The notes under the pieces: generated by a model
Told to the model about the DNA's origin: nothing
The model's database searches: none
What the model saw: the letters and a program-made list of their open reading frames with translations, nothing else
Position numbers and translations under genes: made by a program
Source: Nymphaea colorata
Taxonomy: Eukaryota; Streptophyta; Magnoliopsida; Nymphaeales; Nymphaeaceae
Direction of reading: 5' to 3'
Length of the DNA: 64,000 nucleotides
NCBI RefSeq assembly: GCF_008831285.2
Contig: NC_045139.1
Coordinates: 31,221,706 to 31,285,705 of the forward strand
Part shown: positions 10,060 through 22,165 of the stretch, piece after piece
Position numbering within the stretch: the first letter of the stretch is position 1
Layout of the letters: every line of letters starts with the position of its first letter

Positions 10060-13000
10060 ATGTCGACTCTTGAAATCGAGGCTCGAGAGTAAGCAAAAGT
10101 GGCACTTCTCTATTTTCTAGGGTTTCTTCGTCTTATCTTGTGTGTCCAGTCTGGCTACTTCATTTTTTTTCAATGTTTAGAATTGGAACGTATAGTCAGT
10201 TTCATGGTATTTAGGTTAGGTTTTTTGTAGGGTGTATTTTCAACTAGGGTTTCACTAAGTTATAAAGAAAATCGTATGAGCTTAGTTAGAGTATTGGACG
10301 CTTGATTTTGTCAAGAAACTTATGATAACTCCAAAAGATAAATTCAATTGAATATCTATACTGCTTCTCTGTCGAATGGAAAATGAATTTGACATGTGGT
10401 GGAAGGTGATGAGTTCTTGATGCACAGCGCGTTGCGAGTGCAAAATCATGGTGAATGCCTTCATTCAAACGTAGTGAATTTAAATCAGTAGAATGTGCAA
10501 TTTATCCCCTGGTTTTGGTTCTACCTGCGATGAAATATTTCTTTTGGGCAGCTTGTGAAACGTGCATTTGGATGACGTCGATTTTGTTTTTCCCATGCAG
10601 TGTCATTAAGATTGTGCTTCAATTTTGCAAAGAGAATTCGCTCCACCAGACCTTTCAGGTACTGCAGAGTGAGTGCCAGGTTTCTTTGAATACTGTGGAC
10701 AGCCTGGAGACGTTTGTTGCTGACATTAACAGCGGGAGGTGGGATGCTATATTGCCGCAAGTTTCACAGCTAAAACTTCCGAGGAAGAAACTTGAGGACC
10801 TGTACGAGCAGGTGATGTGGCCTTATTGTTGCATACTCCTATTAATTATATTTCGGAAATGACGAATTGTTTCACAGAAGCTCTGTAGTACTAAACCTGC
10901 TGGATTATTTTTTATTAATATCGTCGTCCTTTCACCCCGTTAAAATAACTACCTGTCTCAAGTTGGTCGCTTACGATTTTCTTCTTGTGGAAGTCAAGAC
11001 TTAACCATGAATTTGAGGTCATGTCCAAATGGATAGATATTCAGACTTGCATTCTCCATCTGTGTTGGTCATTACAGGGTACAAACCCAAGGCTGTGATA
11101 ACCTTAATGTGATTTTGATGGAAAATCATTGACATTTTGGTAACTTTAGGAAAGATTTTATCTCAGTCTGGAGGCTTTGGTCGTCTAAAATGAAGAGGCT
11201 GATGCATATTATATGTTACCATCATATACTGTTCTTGTACTTTAACCAGATTCTGTTGGAACTTGGTACCACTTGGTCATCTCTGTGATCTACACTTTTG
11301 GTATCCGCTTTTAAAATAGGCTGTATTGTTCACTCTAAAAAGAGTCTCCTGATTTACAGAATTTGTGGGACTGGAACTTCAGCACCTTTTTAAAATTGGA
11401 TTCCAATCCTATATTCAATTTTGTGAAGCAGTATACTTGAAGGGCCATTGACAGGCACACATGCCCAGGTGACAGCACTGCAAGCCCAACATGGTATAAC
11501 CATAGATGGAAAAACTACCTAACCACTTAAATGAAAAGTGTTTACATATGTTTTTCTCCCCTAGAACAGAGGGCTGTCGTTTTTCTCTTCCTCAAGTCAC
11601 TATCGTTATCCTTTTCCAATCACCATGGACAGCTGTTGAAATTATAGAGTTGCTTCGTGTATAATATGCATTGTTGAGAAATTGAGGTCAAGGAGTTGTG
11701 GAATGCTTACTGTGCTATATCCATTGTTTGTTCATAACTTCATTATATGTCAAATCCCACGTGGTTCAAACAAGTCAGTTGAATTGAATACACTTTTATT
11801 CATAATACAGATGTCTAAGACAACCAAGTTTTTGACATAGAATAATAGCATGGCAAGTGCACCGGAATAAACGATGCATGCATTGCTTTAGTTGGAGAAG
11901 GTAATTTCAGAAGTTAGGCTTATTCCATCCTTTTTTCTTTTGATATTACTGACTTTCTAGTCATTCCTTTAGTATGTTGTTACTTGATTTTGCACCTTGT
12001 GAAGTTTTAGTATGTTTTTTTTTCTTCCATTAGGCATGATAAATATGCTTTCCGCTATACCATTGGTATTTTAGCCATATAATTGTGGGAATTGAGGGGC
12101 AAGTCTGTATAATTGTTTTTGTTGTTTGTTTGGTATTTTACCTCACCTTCTGCAAAATTGTTGGTTAAATTGGATTGATTATTAAGTGGATGCTTAAACT
12201 ATTCTTTCTGCTGTATGTCATCCTTCATGGTTTTTGTAGTTAAATTTTTTATTTCAATTTCAGATTGTCTTGGAGATGATAGAGCTCCGGGAGTTGGACA
12301 CTGCACGTGCTATTCTAAGACAGACTCAGGCAATGGGTGTTATGAAACAGGAGCAGCCTGAAAGATATCTAAGGCTTGAGCATCTTTTGGTCCGAACATA
12401 CTTTGATCCACATGAGGTTTGTATGATATTTTAAGGTGATTTGATCTTTCTGATGGATGTCACCAACTGCTTCCAGGCATTTACCTTCTGCCATCTTATT
12501 TTGCAAAGAGGATCTACAATACACTTTTGCTCGATACTTTTTCAATCTGCTGTCGAACTGATTTACAATGAAGTGATTTTTTTTTTTTTTTGTTGGGCAT
12601 TACATCCTGTAGACATGTTGCCTCTTGTCTTGAGGCTGTTGAGCATTCAAATCTTACAGCTAGAGCATGAACAGCAACAGCCTGCTGTGCTTCCATATAT
12701 CGTTTGAATAGTTAAACTTGTTGTAGCTGCTTATTTCGTGTTACCAATTGAATTAACGTAAAACATTTAGATGGTCAAACAGAAAAGAAGTAGGTTGATT
12801 TAAGGATTCCAATTAAAATGTCATATTATACACTCCTATGTGTAACATGCCCTAAAAAGCTAATGTATGGTTGTGTCATATGGGTTTAAGGCCTGATTAC
12901 AATTGCTTATCTATTGTAAAGAAGTGTAACTTTGTGGGTTTGTCTAGGTTGACTTAGGAACTTTTTGTATTAGACTAGTTAGTAATTTTTTAGAGAAAAG

Positions 13001-16000
13001 CATGTCTTTTCTCTCATATAATTTGAGTATGTATGGCATTTATTGTTTTATTGTTTTATTTTTGCTTCTTTGATGTTTTTGTATCTAAAATTTTATACTT
13101 CTCAGTTTTTCGTAATATCAGAAAAAGCCATGTTATTTTCTAGCGTTAAGATGGTTTTGTGATAAAATTTTAAAAATAAACTTTGCTCTTCCTTTTTCTT
13201 GAAATTAAACAATGACAATCTTATTAGAAAATGAAAATTTTCTAATCTTTCTTCTGAAGTCAACCGGGTAATACATATAAATAAATGTCACCAACACTAC
13301 AAGTAAATGTAAGCATAGATTTCTTGTAAATCATTAATGAATGGTGCACTCTCGGGAAGAATAAAATAGTGCTCAATAATAGGTGACTTAAAGTTCATAC
13401 TTTCCATCTTTTTGAAAGGTTACCACATCAAAAAATTCTGAGAAAGTGCTCTATGTTGTCAAAGGCTCTTCCAGATGCCAGGCTTGGCTCCTCACATAAG
13501 CTACCCTCTTCCTAAGCAATTTATCACTCGTAGGTGCCTGAAATATTGCCTACATGTGTAGGTCTTTTTTGTTTGACAACCTAAATTATTTTTCTTTTTT
13601 ACTTCTTATTCTTATTTTTTGCTTTTGTTGAGGGATTTTTCCTTTTTTTCCCCCTGCTTTTGTGCAGTTTATCTTTTACTCTCTGTTCCATGTGATTTTA
13701 TATTAAATTGTAAGTACGAGTGCATGTGCACTTCTAATTACAATTCATATACTATTGTACTTTGAATATTTGTTTGTTGGTTCATTTTTTTTTAACTCTG
13801 GTTTGTGAGGATGTGTGATCTTAATACTTTTTCTTGTTTATTAGAATTGTAGTATAATTTTTTTTATGACAAACAATGCTAACATGAACAGTGATTATTA
13901 TTGAGGATTGATGTTCCCTCTTTTTCTTAGATAGATTAGTAAACTTTAGGCTTTCTTTTTATTTTTGGGTTTTAGTTTCAGAAATAAAAATTGGAGATTT
14001 AGCAGTTGGCATTTAGAATGGTCAGATTTTGCATGCTATGAAACATTGATATTTACTTGTAAGCTTTTCTTTTCTACTATATAGTATATAATTCGTAAAT
14101 ATTTAGTCTTTTTATTGAATTTGATTTTCAAAGTTTTAGTTAGATTTATTATCATGTTAAAGCGTGTAATGTATTTGTGTTACCATGCATTTTATTTGTT
14201 TTATTGTTGTAAATTGATAATTGTAGATTTTTTATTAAGAAATGGTTTTATCTTGTTATTTTTAAAAATAGTATTATACTTTATTAGTTTCCCTTTTCTT
14301 GGGGGGCCCCACATAGTGCACCTAGTCCTGCCTAGTCTTTAGGCTCCTCTAACCACCCAAGGTGCAATTAATGCTTTTGACAATATATATATATATATAA
14401 AATCTATTATTGGATGCAGACCGAGATTGTCAATATCAATCTGACAAAGTGAAGGTTTATGAGATCCATTGTTAAATCCAGAACCCATACTATTGTTCTC
14501 ATGATTTCTATTGGCTGTACTCTTTTGATGTTCACTTTGGTTGGGCGTTTTGGCTGGCTAGATGAACATATTTTGCTGGTCTACATTGTTTATGATTATG
14601 GCAGCACAAATCGGTCATCAGTTGACTTTCAAGATTGTCAATTAAAGTAGATTTGTTGTTGATTATTCTTTTTTCTGTACCTTGTAAACATAGTTGCTTT
14701 GGCTGATCTAGTGGCTTTATGTGTCTCATCCTCACTTTAGGCTGTATTAGTGTTTTATGTTTTCAAAATCTGGGCTGTTGATGTATTAATTTTTGCTCTT
14801 CAAAGGAAGCTTTGGTTCCCTACGGGATTCTATTACTTGCTTTAGCAGTTTCTGTCCCCATGACAGGCATATCAAGAAGTGTCCAAGGAGAAGCGTCGTG
14901 CACAGATTGCTCAAGGTTCGATTTTGGAAGTCCTTCCTCTCCTTTTATCTTGTTGAACCCTCAAGACTGAGATTGGTGTGATTGAGAGCAGGGGAATCCC
15001 ATGTTTCAACCAAAACCACATTTTTTTACCAAACCTAGTTTACTCAAAATCTAGTTCTTTACCTGCTTGAATGGCCATGCTCGTGTGAGCAGCTGGATGA
15101 TTTTTCTTGCTAAAACTCCAAAAGAAAATAAAAGAAACAAAAGTTGGCCATTTTCTGACCACTCAACACTTCTAGAAAGGTTGGTAATCATTGAGCCATC
15201 CTTTTGGAATTGCGTGTTGCCAACAATTATTTGTTTAACTTTTCACCAGGGAAAAATTGGTTTGGCTGGTGCTAGAAGGGGTGTGTCCCTCTGTTTCTTG
15301 TTTAGTAGTCTGTGTTTTTCATTAAAAAAAAAAAATTCTTTTCATGCCTAAGGTTTTTAAGATAATCTATATTTGTGATATTGTGAAAACATGCATCAGA
15401 TCTTTTGCACACTTCTTTAAAAGCAGATTCTTGTCAGTTTAAACCTCAATTGTGACTCATTCAAGTTGGGTTAATGAGTTAAAATGAGTAAATCATGCTT
15501 TTCTTATTTTTTCCATTATCCTCTTTAATCATAATCAATGTAACTACCCAAAAGTTTAGTCTTGCATTAAAGGTTGTAGGAAAATTGTAAGGGTTTATAG
15601 AAGGGTTTGTAAGTGGTTGATTTTCTTTTAGGGTTGGGACCGCCGTTACTATTGGAATCTGCCAAACTAGGAGCCGAGCCTAGTATGGGAGTGGGTTAAA
15701 TCTTATCGTGGAATTAGAGCCGATTCAACACTTAAACCTGCCGCACACATGGATGCATGTGCCTTAAAGGGGTTAGATTGTAACATCCCAAAAGTTTAGT
15801 CTTGTACTAAAGATTGTGGGAAACCTTCAAGGGCTTATGAAGAGGGTTGCTAAGTGATTGATTATCATGGTTCTTAGCCATTTTACGGTTGAAACCAAAG
15901 CTGTCAGGGGGCGAATTGGGATCCACCAAACTAAGAGCCTGAGCTTGGTGTGGGAGTGGGTTGGGTGTTATACCTAACATTACTAATGTATACTTAACTA

Positions 16001-19000
16001 TGAATATTTATCCAAAATAACTAGTATGAGGCTTTCTCTCAATGCATATCTAAGCAGAGAGGTGAATTATTATACCACTTACAGTGAAACAAAGGGCAAC
16101 TGAATAAAGATATGTTGTTTCTATAAAGAATAAAAATGATCATATTTCTTATTAGATTGCATATATCATTTCTTAGCTATGTTACATGGGTGTGAATACT
16201 GGTGTGGTACGGGTGCAGCGGTGTGGTTATAGGCACATCAGTTTTGAAAATTATGGGTACTGGGGTAAGGCAGAGCATATATACATGTATATACAATACA
16301 TATATAATAATCCACAAATGTTTCAAAATTAAAGAAAAGGGGGAGATACCTGTAGAATCTAGGTGGAAGAGAAATAAAAAGAAGGGAAAAATCAAAATTA
16401 AAGCAAAATTAAATTTGAAAAGGTAAATTTTTAAGCTTCAAAATGCAGCTGCTGTACCCATGTTGCCATACCCACGTACTGACATGGTTACTTGGCCATA
16501 TCACACATACCCGTGTGACATAGTCTTTTAGTTTGTTTGGTGGAAGTTTAGGTGAGCTTACCTCCCTTCCTTAAAAGGTAGCATATTACTTGTATGTTTT
16601 TTGCAACATGGTCTCTGCCTTGTCGACCATAGTACCATACATTGTCTGTATTTGTGGATTCTTCATACTGATTCGCCGAAACCCACAGTTGAAAGTTGAA
16701 ACTCTTTTAGAGTTTTATTTCATAAAACAAACTATGTGGATGCAATCTTCATGATCAAACCCACAAATCACTGTAAGACATGTTTGTTCTGTATAAATTA
16801 TATATGGGTTTTAAAGTGAGCAGTCTGTCATTTTTGGTTTAGAACATCTACCCTATGCAACACAAAAATGTGACCTTACGTTGATTTCTGGGCTGTATGC
16901 AATCAAGTGCAGTTGTAGTTGTTTCTTTTGGATTATTGAAAGGCCTAGCTTTTCATTAATAGGTGTGTTTATTTGCTGGCTTTTTTCAGCTTTGGCTGCT
17001 GAAGTCACTGTTGTTCCACCATCACGATTAATGGCTTTGATTGGGCAAGCATTAAAATGGCAGCAGCACCAAGGTTCTATTATAATTTCATTTCTCTAGG
17101 GACATACTATATGTGATATAGTTTTCTTTGGGCTAATGTGGATAGTATTAGGAATAAAATGGTTTCTGGTGATTTTTTCAGGGTTGCTTCCTCCTGGAAC
17201 TCAGTTTGATCTCTTCCGAGGAACAGCAGCAATGAAACAGGATGAGGATGATATGTACCCAACAAATCTCGTGCATACCATAAAGGTAATCACGTCTTTT
17301 ATGTGCATACCTCAGTTTCTCTGACATGAACTTCTGATTGAAGTCTGGGTGGGTTTTCTCAATTTTAGTTCTTCTGTTGGGAAATGAAAGACATGTATTA
17401 AGTTCTTGTTCAGTGTCTCAGAGAGACTGTGGTCAGATGTCAAACCACTCAATTAATCATTAAAGATCCATGGTATGCCACTTTACAACATAGCTCTAGC
17501 TGTACCAATAAGAAAAAACTGTTGGAAGATCCCAAAGATGAGAAAATTAGCCATAGGCCTTTGATGAAACAATATCATTCATAACATTCAATATCTTCTC
17601 CAAGCAATACCAGTTGTCCCCTGGCATTGCGGTGATTAAGTTACTGGTACACTCGAACGTCCAGAGTTTGAGGACTGGTACTAAAGAAGGAGAGAAGAAG
17701 AAGGGAATTATTTTCTCCAAGAAATCAAAAGTCTGGTGGATGGCTGGGTCTATTCAGTGCATTGGAGGGGCTAATTGGCCTAGTTGTGACTGAAAGGAAG
17801 GTTTTAAAAAAAAACTGACTTGGAAATTGTGGCACTGGCTTCGAAATTTAAGATGATCGAAAACTTGGAGCAATTAAAAATAACTAAAACTCTCACCACA
17901 TTTTATATTAAGGAAGTTTTCATCTTAGGTCTACCTTTTGCTCATAATTCCAAAAAGGACCACCTTGGGTCCATTTGTGATTTTCCTAATAAAGGCCAGG
18001 AGTGAACTCTTGCTAACCTGAAAAAAAAAATTGCCAAAACGATCAGGCATAATCTAGTGATACAAGGTAATATTGAAAAAAATTGCAGCCAATGTTTTCT
18101 ATTTTTTCAAGTGAATAGGAACCACTTCACGTCCTTATATGACAATTTTCATGGAAAGTTTGACCTTACTAGGGAGATCACAAACACTTGTCCTTTTTTG
18201 GAATTGTGGCCAAAAGGTAGGTCCAGAAATGGAATTTTCTTTTAAAGTATTAAAGCATGGAAAAAAAATGAAAAGTAAAACTCCTTTCCATCTAGAAACT
18301 TGCTCAGGCCCTTAGGCATTTGTAGCCTTTAAGCATAGTCAGTTAGTCCTATGTTTCTGCACATATTTTAAGGCTTTGAATTGCTAAGAAGGTTAAGATA
18401 AGAATCAAGAATCACAGTTTTTTGACTTCATAATCACATGTATTAGGAGTCTATTCTTTTACTTCCCCTAAGAAAACCTTGGAACTAATTTTCATATTTT
18501 TGCCTGTTGTTTGATAGTTTGGCAAGAAAAGTCACCCAGAAAGTGCTCGTTTTTCACCTGATGGGCAGTTCCTTGTTTCATGCTCGGTTGATGGTTTCAT
18601 TGAGGTAGATATGCTTCGTATGTCTGTTTTTCTTGTTTATTTTTCCTTTTCTGATGATCTGTCACCTGGTTGAAAATTGTGCTTTGATAGGTTTGGGATC
18701 CCATAAGTGGCAAGCTAAAGAAGGATCTACAATATCAAGCTGATGTAAGCTGACTTTGGTTTTCCCATATTCATCTTTTTTTGCTATTGGAGACCTTTCT
18801 TGCTGTTCTAGTCTGATTACTACTGCTTTCTTGCATTTACTTGTAGAGGTAAATCAAGTTAGAAAACGTACCATGGAATGGGCTTCTTTCTTTTTAGTTT
18901 ATCCAAGAACATGGAACTAGGGAGGAACTTCTTGTTATGGTGAGAATGTCTGAAATCTTGACAGAGATTGTGCGTGTGTGTACATGTCTATAAATAAAAT

Positions 19001-22000
19001 GGAAGAAGAAGCATGAAACTGGTATCTCTTTTAGTTTTTCAAGAACATGATATATAGATTGAGATGCCACAGATTAGTAAAGAGTTAATTTATTATTATT
19101 ATTATTTTTAATATTTTCTTGTAACCACATGCACAAACATGTGTAATACTTTTAATATTATGTTTTGGTTGCCAAAACAAGGGAAAACATTTTTTTTATA
19201 GTGAAAATATCGTGATATGTTCAAAACATCACCAAAATAAATTTCTCGCAATAGTATCATGAAAAATATGAGTGGTGTTTCTGCTAATGTACCCTCTTTC
19301 ACCTGCACATGCCTTTTGGCTTTTGAAATTTTAAGGTGGCAAAATTGTAAAGAGCGAAAATATTATGGCAAAGAAACATTGAACGTTAAGGGCATCTGTG
19401 GTATTTGAAGACATTAGAGTTTAAAATCCAAATAGGCATAACTATTTTGAAGGGAGAAGTGGTGACTTTTATGAATTTATGTTGTTCAATCCTTGGAAAT
19501 TGAAACCTTTGTAGTTTGAACTATGAATTTTGGTGCTTGTTAGTTATTGAGAAATTTTTTGTTTTTTATGTTTCGTTGACAACTTCGATGACCTTATGAC
19601 TTGTGTGTTGTAACTTGTATGGCAGCATGGCTAACTTATGGCACTTATGGTCATATAATTGTTAGTTACTCATTCCATGTTACGGTAGTTATTTTATTTG
19701 CTTTAAGGTTGTTGCATTACTTGCATTTACTTGTTTATTAACAAATTCTTACTAATTTGGTTACTTATCTTTACCTTTTTTGTATTTTCTTCTTTAGTTC
19801 TTCATTTTTTAATCTAATTTTAGATTTTTTTTCATGTTTTTGGAAGATTTCCAAGGATTTCATTAGAAAACCTTGCCAAAAGATGCTCAAGGAAAATCTT
19901 GCCAATAAAATCTTGACATCTGTGTTTGTGACTATGCTTAGAATGTTGGTTCTTTTGGTTTATGGGTTTCCCATTCATAATATAATTTATGATTGATATT
20001 TTCTAGTCTCAAATTTACCCGGCTGTGCTTGTGTTTTCCTTTCTGCAATGAGTTAAACAAATTTTGCTATTATAAATTTATAATAACTGACATATTTTAA
20101 TTCAGGATGCTTTTATGATGCACGATGATGCTGTTCTTTGCATGGATTTTAGTAGAGACTCAGAGATGCTTGCGTCTGGATCACAAGATGGAAAGATCAA
20201 GGTAATCAATGTTGCAAACGGTTGGAAAATATTCAATTTGGGAACTTGCAAGTGCTTATGCAATGATCTATGTAAATGCTGTAGGGCCTTCTTTATCTCC
20301 ATTTGTACAGTTTGAGTAGCTTTTTTTGTCATTGTACTGTCTAGTACTATGGCACATGAGTGCATGTAGAGGTGCAGACACAGGTGACATGTGGACATGG
20401 ATGCAGAGTATTTTCAAAAAGTTCGGGTTGCATGAAAACTCTCACCCACACAACCATGTGTATGCATACAATTAAAACAAATTAATACTGATGTTTAAAC
20501 AAACAAGTAGCAAACATGAATTTTACTGATAGATAAACTAACAAAAGCGCCAAAGCGTCCTCTGTATATGCAGCAAAGCAATCAATGGACCGTTGCTGTT
20601 GGCAAGTATAGCAGCTAGTTGGTCATGCAGATGACTGACAAGCCCAAGAAATTATATATAATAGAAAAAGGAAAATAAGAAATACAAAAAGATGGAAATA
20701 TATATGTAGTGCTTTTAATATTTTGGCTGTGCTGTGTGTCCTGGTTATTTATGTGTTGTTTCATCTTGCCACAATATTGGTATACAAACTTACTCCTTGT
20801 TTTGCAGGTATGGAGATTAAGGACTGGACAGTGCTTGCGTCGACTTGAACGTGCACATTCGCAGGGCGTAACTAGTCTTTCATTCTCTCGGGATGGAAGC
20901 CAGCTTCTTAGTGCTTCCTTTGATAGTACTGCAAGGTCATTTAGAAAGTTACAGCTGGAAGTTATCCATTTATTGTACTCTTTTAGTTCCTCCATGAAGA
21001 TTTGGGTGATCATCTGATTGGTTTATGATATTACTTTATTACTTTACCACTTTTTGTTATTCGGGTTGCTGTTAATGGATGTACATTGTACATCATTATT
21101 ATCTTCTGTTGTTATCATTCATCTCTAGTTATCTTATTTTCTCTTGTCAAAGAAAATGGTGTGGGGGAAGAAAGTAGTTGAAACAAGGTTGGGGTTCAAA
21201 GCACAAGTCAGAAAGTGTAGCTACTATCAGCTATCCTGTTGCTCCTGTCATGGCAAAAACTAGGCAATTATTCATTTCTTTTGTTAATGAAGATGTACCC
21301 TAGAATCTCCACGCTGTGGACTATTGTCATTTATATCCAGAGTCTTTGTGTTAGCTTCTCGGCCTCAAGCTGTTGTCTGAGATATGTTAGAGCGTGCCTA
21401 GTCTTATACCTGGGTCTTTAAGCTTTACTGGTTGCCTAGCCTAGCTGTTCCTAGGCAACCTGCCATGCGCGCCCGGAACTCAACAACCTAATCTTTTTTT
21501 CTCAACAGCTACATCTTTTTTCATTTTTCTCTTCTTTGTTTCTTCTTCTGTTGCCTGAGGCTTTTTTTTCTTTCTTCATCTTCTTCTTTTTCTTTTGTTT
21601 CTAATTTTTATGCAGATTTTCTTGTCCTCATTCTTGTCGATGTTTCACGTGATTTGCATTAGGAACATATTTTTGTATATTTGGGTATGTGTGTACTAAT
21701 AACCATATTTTTAGTTATAGTTGATATATTATGTGTTATTATACTCAGAATATTTGTGTCTTTGTGATGCAGTGGTTAGAGGGTTAGCTCTAACCCCCGC
21801 GGCAAACTATTATCCAAACGACAAGTAAGAAGGCAAATTGAAAGGAACGTAGATAAAGAAAAGAGCTAAAGGAAGGACATAATGTAAAAGAAGAGATTAG
21901 GGTTTTCATTAATCTTCCCCCAAAATGAACCATAAGTCCACTTTAAATAGAGATTACGAACTACATTGGATCTTGGATCCATTATTGAAATAAAAATTTC

Positions 22001-22109
22001 AAACCCAGTAAATGAAAATAAATAAGAAAATAAACCCAATAGTATGGATCCAAACTGCATAGACTAACAAATGAACTGCTCCTGCGTCACTTTGTTTAGG
22101 TTTTAGATT

Positions 22110-22165
<56 letters not shown>

